A stretch of 64,000 nt of DNA, taken from positions 1 through 64,000 of the forward strand of contig CAYMBP010000003.1 of NCBI GenBank assembly GCA_964388745.1, given 5' to 3'. Source of the DNA: CAYMBP01 sp964388745. Its GTDB lineage: Bacteria; Babelota; Babeliae; Babelales; RVW-14. The position numbers and the translations under genes are program-made. Below the pieces are notes generated by a model. It ran no database searches. It was not told the origin of the DNA and worked only from the letters and a program-made list of their open reading frames with translations. Below, in pieces: positions 10,178 to 18,866 of the stretch. Every line of letters starts with the position of its first letter. Positions within the stretch are counted from its first letter, which is position 1.

Positions 10178-11016
10178 TTGCGCGCATCAAAAAATTTAGC
10201 CTTCATTATTTTCTCACTCAATTTACCATTACACTTGTCTCACTCCCCATTCTTATTCAATGGGGAATTAGCATTTCAACTGCAAGCCTTGTTGGCAATC
10301 TACTTTTTCTACCTTTTCTCGCAACGTTTCTTTTTGGATGCTCTATTCTTTTTATGCTAACTTTAGTCGGTTGCACATGCACCGCTTTATATCTTTTCTT
10401 AGAATGGGTAGTCAAAATATGGCACCTTATTTTAGACCAAGGATCAACTTCATGGCTTGTAAGCTTTGCTGCGCCACCCATAATTCTTTGCTGGATTCTT
10501 CCGCTCCTTTCGCTTGCATACCTTATCACCACACGACAGACCATCCAACGAAAAGCAATGATAATTGGCACCCTACTTGGTGCTCAACTTACTTTTCTTC
10601 AACTTTATACATGGAAACAACAAAGAGTACGCTCAGTATGCACGCAATTACCTAAAATGCTTATTTTTTATGAACCATCTATTGGCGTTATTGTGCATGA
10701 TCAAGGCTTTTTTAGAAAACAAGACCAGGGTATGAATATTATTCCTTACAAATTTATGCCCACACTAATTCGCACCTATGGTACTCGGACAATTAGTTAT
10801 TTAATTATTGATGCAGGATTTAACTCATTTACTCATGCACTTCAACTTTGCTCATACGCTCAAGTTAAAACTATCATTATTCCCAAAACAAAGAAAAAAT
10901 TTACCAAAAAAACATGGTTCCACTTTTTTGAGCTCAAACGACATTGTGAAGAAAAAGGGACGAGACTCTTACGTTACCTTCCACATACAATCAAAGAACT
11001 TGCTGAGCGGCGCTAA
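10174..11016 (+). CDS. ComEC C-terminal half: competence membrane domain plus degenerate metallo-beta-lactamase domain
   Basis: The start is the ATG overlapping the holB stop; an in-frame ATG at 10138 lies inside holB. The first 150 residues of this 280-residue protein contain several membrane segments. Their opening (TQFTITLVSLPILIQWG, then STASLVGNLLFLP) corresponds to the second part of the ComEC competence channel domain. A roughly 130-residue soluble tail keeps the layout of the ComEC metallo-beta-lactamase domain (IGVIVHDQG, then LIRTYGTRTISYLIID, then VKTIIIP). The zinc-binding HxHxDH region reads IDAGFNSFTHAL, so catalysis should be lost. The matching N-terminal half is a separate gene at 42582-43820. 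The role would be DNA uptake across the inner membrane if the halves assemble. The 3' end overlaps convergent gpsA by 26 bases. Confidence 0.75.
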   Translation: MIARIKKFSLHYFLTQFTITLVSLPILIQWGISISTASLVGNLLFLPFLATFLFGCSILFMLTLVGCTCTALYLFLEWVVKIWHLILDQGSTSWLVSFAAPPIILCWILPLLSLAYLITTRQTIQRKAMIIGTLLGAQLTFLQLYTWKQQRVRSVCTQLPKMLIFYEPSIGVIVHDQGFFRKQDQGMNIIPYKFMPTLIRTYGTRTISYLIIDAGFNSFTHALQLCSYAQVKTIIIPKTKKKFTKKTWFHFFELKRHCEEKGTRLLRYLPHTIKELAERR

Positions 11017-12001
11017 GCACAGCAATGAGATCCGCAAAAGAATAGCCAGAAAAAATAATATCGTGCGTTACTTTAATCAGAGGAAAGTGAAGATTTTTTT
11101 CTTTCATTATCTCAACAAGAGAACGAATAGTATTAATACCCTCAGGCAAGACACCTTCTCGGCTCATATGCCCAAACTGCATCCCTTGTCCGAGCTTCAC
11201 TCCAAATGACATATTCTTACTTAAAGAACCAAGGCTCGTCAAAATAAGATCCCCAAACCCAGACAGGCCATACAAGGTTTTTTGCTCTGCGCCAAAGTAA
11301 CTTGCACATTGAGCCAACTCATCAAGTCCGCGAGTTAAAATAAATGCACGAGTATTATCTGACGCTTGTGCTCCAAGAGCAATTCCCATCGTCAATGCAA
11401 TCACATTTTTAAGCGCACCTCCAAGCTGGACCCCTATCTTATCATTAACAATATTTATTAAACAATAATTACAGCTAACAAGCTTGTTAATCAATATTGC
11501 AAGACCTGCATCATCTTTTTCAACGGCTAAATCAATACCTGTTACTTCTTGCGCTGCAAGATCTCGTGCAAAACTTGGACCGCTAAAAATTGCCGTCCTA
11601 CACAAACGATTAAATACATCATCAATAATTTGAGAAGGAACAAACCCTGTTTTGTTTTCTATACCCTTGCTCAATACTACCCAAACATGCTGATCTGTTA
11701 CAAAAGGCTTAGCTTGTTCAAGCGTTTTGCGCAAAAAAAGAACAGGTACTGCTTCAAAAATAATAGTTGAATGAACGCATGCCTCTTTCAAACTTGCCGT
11801 TGCCCTTATTTTCTTAGGTAACTCAATCCCAGAGAAATAATAGCTGTTGTGATGCTGCTGATTAATTTCATCAGCAATTTCTGACTCAAAGCACCAGAGT
11901 AAAACATTGTGGCCACAACTTGCTAAGAGATGAGCTACCGCCGTTCCCCATGCCCCTCCTCCCAAAATTGTTACAGCTTGAGCCTCGTGTTGTTTCCTCA
12001 T
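10991..12001 (-). CDS. gpsA: NAD(P)-dependent glycerol-3-phosphate dehydrogenase
   Basis: Reduces dihydroxyacetone phosphate to sn-glycerol 3-phosphate, the backbone for membrane phospholipids. The Rossmann motif ILGGGAWGTAVAHLL lies at residues 12-26. LSKGIE near 110 and the catalytic-Lys region GGALKNVIAL near 190 are present, and NTRAFILTRGLDELAQ and YGLSGFGDLILT follow as in the family. The length of 336 residues is standard. The ATG overlaps the uppS stop (ATGA), so gpsA and uppS form a lipid-metabolism operon. The 3' end runs 26 bases into the convergent ComEC C-half. Confidence 0.96.
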   Translation of the reverse strand: MRKQHEAQAVTILGGGAWGTAVAHLLASCGHNVLLWCFESEIADEINQQHHNSYYFSGIELPKKIRATASLKEACVHSTIIFEAVPVLFLRKTLEQAKPFVTDQHVWVVLSKGIENKTGFVPSQIIDDVFNRLCRTAIFSGPSFARDLAAQEVTGIDLAVEKDDAGLAILINKLVSCNYCLINIVNDKIGVQLGGALKNVIALTMGIALGAQASDNTRAFILTRGLDELAQCASYFGAEQKTLYGLSGFGDLILTSLGSLSKNMSFGVKLGQGMQFGHMSREGVLPEGINTIRSLVEIMKEKNLHFPLIKVTHDIIFSGYSFADLIAVLSAAQQVL

Positions 12002-12690
12002 GCGCCAAAATTTCGTTTAATTCCCTTAAAATCATCAACACACTGCTGCAGTAATTCTGCTGTTACCTCAGGCCAAAAACAATCAAGAAATTTAAACTCA
12101 CTGTACGCAGCCTGGTATAATAAAAAATTACTCAACCTCACTGCACCACCCGTGCGAACAATAAGATCTGGATCAGGCATACCTGCTGTAAACAGGGTCT
12201 GCCCAACAAGCTGCTCATCAATATGTTCAATATCAAGTTCTCCAGATTTTACACGCTGAGCGATTGATTTAACTGCAGAGACAATCTCATGCTGCGCTCC
12301 ATACCCAAAAAGTAAATTAAGCTGCAAGGCATTGTTTGCCGATGTCTCTTCCTCTAAGCGCCTCACCACAACCTGTACCTCTTCTGGAAAGAGATTGATA
12401 TCCCCAAGAAATCGAAGACGTATCCCATTCTCATGAAAAAGTGCCTTGTCTTGATTAAACCCTGTACTTAACATATTGAAAAGATATTTTTTTTCATGCT
12501 CTGGCCGCTTAAAATTTTCCCTCGAAAACGTGTAAATTGAAAGATACGAGATCTTATTTTTTAGACATACTTGAGTGGCAGACCTAACTACTTCTTTACC
12601 TCGAGTATGGCCCAAAAGTGTTTCCAATTTGTGAGTACGAGCCCAGCGGCGGTTTCCATCTGGAATTATTGCAAGATGTTGCATGCTCAA
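11998..12690 (-). CDS. uppS: isoprenyl transferase (undecaprenyl diphosphate synthase)
   Basis: Makes the C55 lipid carrier for peptidoglycan and surface polysaccharides by cis-condensation of isopentenyl diphosphate. The signature IIPDGNRRWA, with the catalytic Asp, is at residues 8-17. The FSRENFKRP and PDLIVRTGGAVRLSNFLLYQ motifs follow. Family members usually read RTSGE.RLSNFL, so the GGA variant is slightly unusual. The TTG at 12690 lies five bases after AGAGGAG; an ATG two codons in (12684) is the alternative and changes little. The product feeds the WecA-like transferase at 34157-35170, which needs undecaprenyl phosphate. Confidence 0.95.
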   Translation of the reverse strand: MSMQHLAIIPDGNRRWARTHKLETLLGHTRGKEVVRSATQVCLKNKISYLSIYTFSRENFKRPEHEKKYLFNMLSTGFNQDKALFHENGIRLRFLGDINLFPEEVQVVVRRLEEETSANNALQLNLLFGYGAQHEIVSAVKSIAQRVKSGELDIEHIDEQLVGQTLFTAGMPDPDLIVRTGGAVRLSNFLLYQAAYSEFKFLDCFWPEVTAELLQQCVDDFKGIKRNFGA

Positions 12691-12888
12691 CAGTTCTCCT
12701 CTGATGATGAATCGTCATTAATATCTTAAGAAAACGTACACTATTTTTTTAAAATAAACCAGACCTAGCTCAATAATACCGGACACAAAGGATAAATAAG
12801 GCAATATAAAAAAAAACTTAACAGCTGAACGGTTTTCGATAAACTTAAGGCCGTATGTATTTTTTATTATTCTAAAAAAGGAGTTTTT

Positions 12889-14179
12889 ATGAAAAACCTA
12901 CAAAAAAAGTTTTTATTATTTTCTATTCTTTTTAGCATGGGGGTTGGACAAACGGCTTACGGGATGACATGGTTTAAAGAAATGGCCAAAGACCTAGGAA
13001 TGAACCTATCCGACGAAGATAAAGAACCTGATACGCTTGCTCAAGGCATTCAAAGCTTAAACATCACAGAACAACAAGAAGAGCTCCAACGCAAAAAAGA
13101 AGAAGAACGCAAACAAAAAGAAGAACAAGCCAAACTAGCTGAGCTCCAACGCAAAAAAGAAGAAGAACGCAAACAAAAAGAAGAACAAGCCAAACTAGCT
13201 GAGCTCCAACGNNNNNNNNNNNNNNNNNNNNNNNNNNNNNNNNNNNNNNNNNNNNNNNNNNNNNNNNNNNNNNNNNNNNNNNNNNNNNNNNNNNNNNNNN
13301 NNNNNNNNNNNCAAACAAAAAGAAGAACAAGCCAAACTAGCTGAGCTCCAACGACAACAACAAGAACTTCAAAAAAAACAACAGCACCAAGCCTCTACAC
13401 CCCAAAAACAGATTTCGTTTCAAGAGCCAGTCTCAATAACTTCTCAAAACCAAAATTCTCCAAGATCAGCACATGCTGCATCATTTCAACCAACAAATCA
13501 AACGAATTCTCAAACAGCACACCAAAAAACTCAATCTCTATTTGTTGTTCATCATTATCAAATTCATGAGCTCTTTAAAAAACTCGTGACTCAGTACAAT
13601 CAAAAAACTGCTAACATTGATGGTGTTATTGAACAAGCGCTTCAATCCTTTAAACACAATGCCTGGGGTGACCTCATTGTTACAGCAGAATCAGATAGCG
13701 AATTGAAACAAATTGCAGACTTGATTCTTACTATTATCAATACACATTTTAAATCAGCAAGATACGTCATGAGCGTGCAAGACTTCAATGACAACTTTTA
13801 CAAACTCTTTAAAGCACTTGGCTTGCAGGAGGATCAAAGCGCGCCTAAACAAGTTGTCGAGGAAAATAGTCAAAAGGCAGTTACTCGAAATACCAATCCA
13901 AACAAAAACGTTTTACCCCTTTCTGTTAAGCTTCCTGTCAATGAACAAGGTATCGACTGCTCAAGCGTCCTGTCAGGAATGTTTACATTGATGGCCAAAG
14001 CCTTCTCTCTAGATATCATTGCTCAAGTGGCACAAGATACTACATCACTTTCTCCTCAGTTCTATTTTATCATTGAAAAAACACCAAACTCTGATGGACC
14101 AATGGTTACCATTAAAGGAATATTTTATGAAGGCTACAAGCGTATAGAGATTAAAAACCTAACAACTAGTACAGCGTAA
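12889..14179 (+). CDS. secreted coiled-coil repeat protein interrupted by an assembly gap
   Basis: The ATG at 12889 follows AAAAGGAG by five bases. Residues 1-25 form a signal peptide ending TAYG. From residue 65 a 20-residue unit beginning ELQRKKEEERKQK repeats in tandem, giving a charged coiled coil. The sequence is then lost in a 100-N gap (13212-13311). After the gap the same repeat resumes in another frame only because 100 is not a multiple of three. Reading the post-gap frame continuously joins a Gln-rich linker to a C-terminal domain that ends at 14179. I therefore treat both pieces as one gene. The C-terminal domain contains LSPQFYFIIEK, shared with the next three genes. A hairpin follows the stop. 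The function is unknown. Confidence 0.8.
13081..13353 (+). repeat. 60-bp in-frame tandem repeat (20-aa units) with unresolved copy number
   Basis: Units at 13081-13140 and 13141-13200 are identical. A third begins at 13201 and is cut by the N run after 11 bases. The sequence resumes at unit position 30 (13312), completes the unit at 13342, and a last partial unit ends at 13353. The perfect identity suggests recent expansion and explains why the assembly broke here. Confidence 0.95.
13212..13311. other. assembly gap (100 N placeholder)
   Basis: Exactly 100 Ns. The repeat phase on both sides requires a missing length of 18 plus a multiple of 60 bases, so 100 is a placeholder and the frame break it causes is artificial. 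Confidence 0.97.
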
Positions 14180-14189
14180 GCAATTTTTA

Positions 14190-14221
14190 ATGCGAGGGGC
14201 TTAATAAGTACCCCCTCGCAT
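14190..14221 (+). terminator. hairpin after the repeat protein gene
   Basis: ATGCGAGGGG (14190-14199) and CCCCTCGCAT (14212-14221) are perfect 10-base arms around a 12-base loop, ten bases after the stop codon. No T run follows, so this is a weak intrinsic terminator candidate or a 3'-end stabiliser. Confidence 0.5.
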
Positions 14222-14235
14222 AACAAAGTAAAAAC

Positions 14236-14265
14236 TTGACGAAAAAAGAAGCAATCATTTATCCT
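14236..14265 (+). promoter_or_regulatory. candidate sigma-70 promoter for the 14305 gene
   Basis: TTGACG (14236-14241) and TATCCT (14260-14265) are separated by 18 bases and lie about 40 bases before the chosen start codon, just past the preceding hairpin. Confidence 0.45.
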
Positions 14266-14304
14266 TGCCAACAATATAACGCTCAAATCAAGAAAGGTAG
14301 AAAA

Positions 14305-15093
14305 ATGTTAATGAAAACGGTAATATTTGCACTTCTTGCAAGCAGTCTTCCTCTCTCGCTAACATGCAAAACAAAAACGTTTATCATTTCACACAAAGAG
14401 ATCACTCGTCTTTCAAAGGCTAATTCAAATTCAAGCAACCTTATTCAGGAGTGGAAAAAGCTTCAAAAATCAATAGCTGAACTCTCTGCAGACACGGCGA
14501 TTGACCACCTCAAAGAGCATGACAGCCTCTTGCTCACGACCATTTATAACAATCTTAATGCAACATTTTCTGCACTTAAAGAGAGCTATAAAGAAAATAA
14601 TGTTATCTGCAAAGATGATCTACTTAATCGATGGTTTTCACTCAATGATGCATTAGGATTTAATGCCCTTGAAGATCTTGAGCAAAACCCATTAAAGAGA
14701 GAAGCTCATACAAGCAATAAAGTACTTGCAAGTCAAACTAAAGGCAAAAACCTTACCCTGAACTTCAATCGTCAATATCAAGGGTTTTTAAAAACAGAAC
14801 TTATAAACCTAATTGAGATAGCGGTACGTGATGTTTTCACTGCACTTAGCACCAAAAATCTCATTACTAAAAATAGGGAAACGAACACATGGCAGCTTGC
14901 AGATATTCCACAATTTTATTTTGTTATCATCTACAACAGTGATCAACCAAGTGAACTTACCCTGCAACGCGCATTCAACAATGAACACTACAAAGTCAAA
15001 GAACTGTGGAGCGATGACGAGCAAGATCTGCAAGCGTGGTCAACAATAGACTATATTCCTGTAGCAAGATGGTTTTGGGGATCAAAAAAATAA
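14305..15093 (+). CDS. secreted protein of unknown function (paralogue cluster, member 2)
   Basis: The ATG at 14305 is chosen because AAAGG lies seven bases upstream and it opens a signal peptide (MLMKTVIFALLASSLPL). An in-frame ATG 69 bases upstream would lie inside the promoter. The 262-residue protein is mostly helical and polar, with a C-terminal strand segment, IPQFYFVIIYNSD, that matches LSPQFYFIIEK in the gene before it. This segment sits at the same place relative to the C-terminus and is followed by a similar beta pattern. No enzyme motif is visible. It probably acts in the periplasm or outside the cell. The next gene starts 20 bases downstream, so the two are likely co-transcribed. 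Confidence 0.8.
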   Translation: MLMKTVIFALLASSLPLSLTCKTKTFIISHKEITRLSKANSNSSNLIQEWKKLQKSIAELSADTAIDHLKEHDSLLLTTIYNNLNATFSALKESYKENNVICKDDLLNRWFSLNDALGFNALEDLEQNPLKREAHTSNKVLASQTKGKNLTLNFNRQYQGFLKTELINLIEIAVRDVFTALSTKNLITKNRETNTWQLADIPQFYFVIIYNSDQPSELTLQRAFNNEHYKVKELWSDDEQDLQAWSTIDYIPVARWFWGSKK

Positions 15094-15112
15094 CAATAAT
15101 AAAGGGACACAA

Positions 15113-16480
15113 ATGAAAAATAACTTTCTACATAAAGTGGGCAAAGCACTAGCTTTACTTTTATTACTTAACGCACCACTATATTCTGCTGAAGTGCTCA
15201 TTAGCTTTGATGAACTGATGGCAACGTTATGCTCATTTGGCATCAATTTAGAAGGAGAGTGGCAAACAAACATTACACCTCATATTAATGAAGAGACCTA
15301 TCCATTTGCCGAAGAGCTACTTAAAAAAGAGTTTATCAACCATCTTACCACCCTCATTGCTCAAGCGCATAAAAAACACCAAATCAAAATCCAGGAAGTT
15401 AAATTTATTAACCCGGCATTAAATATTGACGGCATGGAGCTTGATAACCAGCTTAAGTTTATCGTTCCTCGACAATTATCTCAAGAAGAGCGAGCAACTA
15501 GACAACACAATGACAATATTACTCTGCACGATCAAAATTTGACTTTTAACAAATATGACACTATTACTTACAACAATAATGGGATGGTAGATGGTAAGCT
15601 TGTTCTTGAAGCAATCTATCGCTTAGTTATTAACTTTATTGAAAATGATCTTTTTACTCGAAGAGATGAAAGCAGAGTACCTCTTGCACGCGGCAAAATT
15701 ATTCCCCAATTCAATGTTATATACGAATGTCGTCAAAACAATATTTATCTTGAATGTCGCGGATACGAAGACGCACAAGAAGGAAGACAAGCGTATCAAG
15801 CTCTCAATTGGTATAAAACAAACCCTCTTCCACACGTGCACAAAATACAATTAGGCCAACCAACGTATCAATCCAATTCGCCACAAAGCTGGAAGCGCTG
15901 GATGTTTAATACTGGACGATGGCTCTTACTTTTTTCAGCAATAGGTTATCTAGCCTACGAAACATTATCAGACAACGAGCAACAAGAACATCTTCAACAA
16001 CAAGTAGACCTTCTTTATAATGAACTTGCAACCCTCCGACAAAGAGTGACTAATGGCGCTTCTGATTATTGCATTACTCACGAAGCATCATCAATTACAG
16101 AGCAACTGCATGTATTACAAACGGAACTAGCAAAGAATGCTACATCACTACCTGCAAATATCATTGACCAATTCAATATGCTTCAAGAATTTATGCAGAC
16201 CTCAGATAACAAATCTAATTCGTTAGCAGAGAATGTTAACGCCCTTATTTCCCAACTCTCTCAGCTTAGCTCATCAACAGAAGCAATTCGCCAAGCTCTT
16301 GTCTCATTTGCTTCAGACATTCTCCAGCAGACAAACACTAGTCTTCCACCATCATGTGATGAAGATATGGAAACTGATGAAACTCCTTTAGGCTCTTTTT
16401 CCCTAGAAGCAGATTCCACTTCTGGAGAAATATCAAGTACAACACTTCAAAACCTCCTAAAGGCACTTGATAATAAATAA
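15113..16480 (+). CDS. membrane-anchored secreted protein with coiled coil (paralogue cluster, member 3)
   Basis: The 455-residue protein has a signal peptide (residues 1-24, ALALLLLLNAPLYSA). A roughly 240-residue N-terminal part carries the module seen in its neighbours (a helix, then KIIPQFNVIYECR near residue 200). A transmembrane segment follows (WLLLFSAIGYLAYETL, about 262-277), then a long helical coiled-coil region rich in Gln, Leu and Ser with heptad spacing. The ATG follows AAAGGG by six bases. A strong intrinsic terminator ends the unit. The layout suggests one domain on each side of a membrane. No family is recognised. Confidence 0.82.
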   Translation: MKNNFLHKVGKALALLLLLNAPLYSAEVLISFDELMATLCSFGINLEGEWQTNITPHINEETYPFAEELLKKEFINHLTTLIAQAHKKHQIKIQEVKFINPALNIDGMELDNQLKFIVPRQLSQEERATRQHNDNITLHDQNLTFNKYDTITYNNNGMVDGKLVLEAIYRLVINFIENDLFTRRDESRVPLARGKIIPQFNVIYECRQNNIYLECRGYEDAQEGRQAYQALNWYKTNPLPHVHKIQLGQPTYQSNSPQSWKRWMFNTGRWLLLFSAIGYLAYETLSDNEQQEHLQQQVDLLYNELATLRQRVTNGASDYCITHEASSITEQLHVLQTELAKNATSLPANIIDQFNMLQEFMQTSDNKSNSLAENVNALISQLSQLSSSTEAIRQALVSFASDILQQTNTSLPPSCDEDMETDETPLGSFSLEADSTSGEISSTTLQNLLKALDNK

Positions 16481-16496
16481 TTTCACCTTTACCCAA

Positions 16497-16519
16497 GGGG
16501 CTCAGTGAGCCCCTTTTTT
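16497..16519 (+). terminator. intrinsic terminator
   Basis: GGGGCTC (16497-16503) and GAGCCCC (16507-16513) pair around an AGT loop and are followed by six T. It ends the 14305-16480 unit and is one of the clearest terminators in the window. Confidence 0.92.
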
Positions 16520-16604
16520 CACAAAAAGATTTACTCACACTCAAAGCTTCTCTACAATGAGTGCCAGCAATTTAACTAAAAACTTTACAAAAGGAGTCTC
16601 ATTC

Positions 16605-17822
16605 ATGAGAAAAATTATATATTTATCATTAGCACTCATAGTAACTTCTGCTCAAAGCATTCTTTATGGTTGCTGCAGAGTATACGAAGTCAATCCAAAA
16701 AGCTTTTCAGAAAACAACTTTGGAAAACATTGGGATACCTTCTATCAAGCACTTCAAAAAAAATGTAAAATACTGGCCTCAAAAGAATCACCATTGTCAG
16801 GTTCTGAAGTTATGGATGATGATATAAGAAAGGCAAGCAAGCAGCTCTCTTTTGTAACCATTAGAAACAACGGCCTGCAACAAATCGAGTCTGTTCCAGG
16901 AAAGCTTGCATACTTGCAACCGCTCGCCTACGTTGAAAACACATCAGAAAATAGAATGCTCGAGTTTACTGATAGATTTTTAACCAATATTTTTTCTCCC
17001 GATAATATAACTAAGATGCTAGTCTCTCTTGAAAAAAAGAATCTTCTAACACATCGATGTGTTCAAGAAATTTTTTCAACTCCTCCATCATTTATTGTTG
17101 TAGAACAGGATCATCCAACAGAACTGGGTAGAGTAACACTGCGTGCTTATGTTAATCCTTGTGGATGGAGCAAGTGGGCATATTGGAATTTTTGTGCATC
17201 TCTTTCTGAAATAAAAAGTTTTGTCGGCAATTGCGCTTATGGTACATATTCTGGAGTGTGTAACATATGTTCCAACACACTAGGGGCTGGAAACTACTGC
17301 ATTCAACAAACAGGAAAAAACATTTGCTCCGGGTGTTCATGGACTTGGTCAAACCTCACCGCAAAAAATCTTGTTCGTCTATCTCTTGTTATTCTTGTTA
17401 TGGCGTTGCTTTATGAAGGCATTATTTATCACGAACTATTATGGCAAGAGTGCGTAAATACTATCACTCCCCTCCTTGATGAAGCCAGCACCTATTATAG
17501 CACCCTCACAAGCAAACTTTTTCCTGCAGGAATCAATCAATTGCCAGATCAATGCCAAGCCTATCTTAATGCGCCACTTAATCTCATAAGCAATCCTATC
17601 AAGATTCTTTTAGAAAATTTTGACAAAGAAGCTCAATCAGTAATTCATTTATGCATAGAGACTCTTGCAAATCATAATAAAGCACTTAAAGTCTACCATG
17701 GCATTCCCTACAAAGAATTTATTGTATCTTTGCACAGACAACTTGTTGAAGCTGGTGCTATCACAATGGCTAACTACTTACAATCAGCAAAACTGCTTGC
17801 ATCTAATCACCTTGCTATGTAA
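16605..17822 (+). CDS. secreted Cys-rich membrane protein (paralogue cluster, member 4)
   Basis: The ATG at 16605 follows AAGGAG by eight bases; an upstream in-frame ATG at 16557 lacks a site. Residues 1-22 form a signal peptide, followed by LYGCC, which could serve as a loose lipobox. A segment near residue 165 (TPPSFIVVEQD, then VTLRAYV) matches the shared module of the three upstream genes. It leads into a dense cysteine region (residues about 187-250, with CNIC and CSGC pairs) that may bind metal or form disulfides. A transmembrane helix follows (LVILVMALLYEGIIY, about 265-280), then a helical C-terminus. The product has 405 residues and no recognised family. It has its own ribosome binding site after the terminator, so it is a separate transcript. 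Confidence 0.8.
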   Translation: MRKIIYLSLALIVTSAQSILYGCCRVYEVNPKSFSENNFGKHWDTFYQALQKKCKILASKESPLSGSEVMDDDIRKASKQLSFVTIRNNGLQQIESVPGKLAYLQPLAYVENTSENRMLEFTDRFLTNIFSPDNITKMLVSLEKKNLLTHRCVQEIFSTPPSFIVVEQDHPTELGRVTLRAYVNPCGWSKWAYWNFCASLSEIKSFVGNCAYGTYSGVCNICSNTLGAGNYCIQQTGKNICSGCSWTWSNLTAKNLVRLSLVILVMALLYEGIIYHELLWQECVNTITPLLDEASTYYSTLTSKLFPAGINQLPDQCQAYLNAPLNLISNPIKILLENFDKEAQSVIHLCIETLANHNKALKVYHGIPYKEFIVSLHRQLVEAGAITMANYLQSAKLLASNHLAM

Positions 17823-17830
17823 AAAATATC

Positions 17831-17858
17831 ATGGCAGCAGAAATACTTTTGCTGCCAT
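17831..17858 (+). terminator. hairpin after the paralogue cluster
   Basis: ATGGCAGCA (17831-17839) and TGCTGCCAT (17850-17858) are perfect nine-base arms nine bases after the stop codon. The plus side lacks a T run, while the minus side has one (TTTTTT three to four bases away). It may end transcription weakly. Confidence 0.45.
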
Positions 17859-17888
17859 TACTTATGTAAAGAAAGGTTTCTCCTCATC

Positions 17889-18866
17889 ATGATTCCTCAT
17901 AAAACTATTTTAGAACAAATTGGCAACACTCCACTTGTCACTCTGCCATTTGAATCTCCTGCAACCACACTTGCAAAATTAGAATACCTTAATCCAGGAG
18001 GAAGCATTAAAGACCGCTCAGCTCTTTTTATGATTGAAAAAGCCGAAAAGACTGGCCTCCTTAAGCCTGGTGGAACTATTATTGAAGCATCTTCTGGCAA
18101 TCAAGGAATTGCTCTTGCAATGATTGGTGCCATAAAAGGATATAACGTTATCATCACCCTACCAGATCGCACCTCACCTGAAAAAATAGGCGTCCTGCAA
18201 GCGTATGGTGCAGATGTACGCATTTGCCCCAACACCGATAATCATGACGACCCCCGTAATTATCATTCATATGCAAGCTATCTTGCAAGCGTTACGCCAG
18301 GCGCATTTATGCCTAACCAATATTTTAATGTTACCAACCCATTAGCTCATTACTCATCAACTGGCCCAGAAATTTGGGAACAGACGAATCATGCAGTCAC
18401 TCATGTTTTTCTTGCAACAGGAAGCTGCGGAACTATCACTGGAGTTGGCCGCTATTTAAAAGAAAAAAATCCTGCAATCAAAATTATTGGTGTTGATGCT
18501 GCCACCTCACTCTACTCAGCAAAAGAGCCAAAAGCATATCAGGCTGAAGGGCTTGGCATTGACGTTATTAGCGATACACTTGATACCTCTGTAATCGATA
18601 CAATTGTACCAATTAATGACGAAGATGCCTTTGCTATGACACGCCGCATGGCTCATGAATATGGTCTTCTTGTTGGAATTAGTAGCGGAGCTGTCATGCA
18701 TACCGCATTTCAATATCGCAACCTTTTTACTAAAAATGACTGTGTAGTACTTATGTTTGCAGACTCTGGACGAGCTTATCTTCAAAAAGTATTTGCACAA
18801 GAAGAAGATAATACTCCTCTTTCTTATGCCCATCACGGAAATCATGGACAAATCCCACCTCATTGA
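17889..18866 (+). CDS. cysteine synthase / cystathionine beta-synthase-like PLP enzyme
   Basis: This is a fold-type II PLP enzyme that replaces a beta-substituent of serine-type substrates. NPGGSIKDRSA (residues 34-44) carries the Schiff-base Lys, SSGNQG (about 72-77) is the substrate loop, and a Gly-rich phosphate loop GSCGTITG (about 180-187) is present. NPLAHYSSTGPEIWEQ and the C-terminal GLLVGISSGA resemble the eukaryote-type cystathionine beta-synthase core more than CysK. There are no heme or CBS-pair domains. The 325 residues match a catalytic core alone. The dapF start lies inside its last 23 bases, so the two are translationally coupled. Candidate roles are cysteine or cystathionine synthesis, or diaminopropionate-type chemistry; sequence alone cannot decide. 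Confidence 0.88.
   Translation: MIPHKTILEQIGNTPLVTLPFESPATTLAKLEYLNPGGSIKDRSALFMIEKAEKTGLLKPGGTIIEASSGNQGIALAMIGAIKGYNVIITLPDRTSPEKIGVLQAYGADVRICPNTDNHDDPRNYHSYASYLASVTPGAFMPNQYFNVTNPLAHYSSTGPEIWEQTNHAVTHVFLATGSCGTITGVGRYLKEKNPAIKIIGVDAATSLYSAKEPKAYQAEGLGIDVISDTLDTSVIDTIVPINDEDAFAMTRRMAHEYGLLVGISSGAVMHTAFQYRNLFTKNDCVVLMFADSGRAYLQKVFAQEEDNTPLSYAHHGNHGQIPPH

Noticed and set aside
13081..13353. Tandem repeat as a mobile or CRISPR element
   Set aside because: The unit is 60 bases, in frame, identical and coding for a coiled coil, with no spacers.
13586..14179. Separate gene starting at 13586
   Set aside because: It is the C-terminal part of the repeat protein that begins at 12889; the frame break is caused by the 100-N placeholder.
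17831..17858. Strong intrinsic terminator
   Set aside because: A perfect stem is present, but the plus strand has no T run; kept only as a weak candidate.
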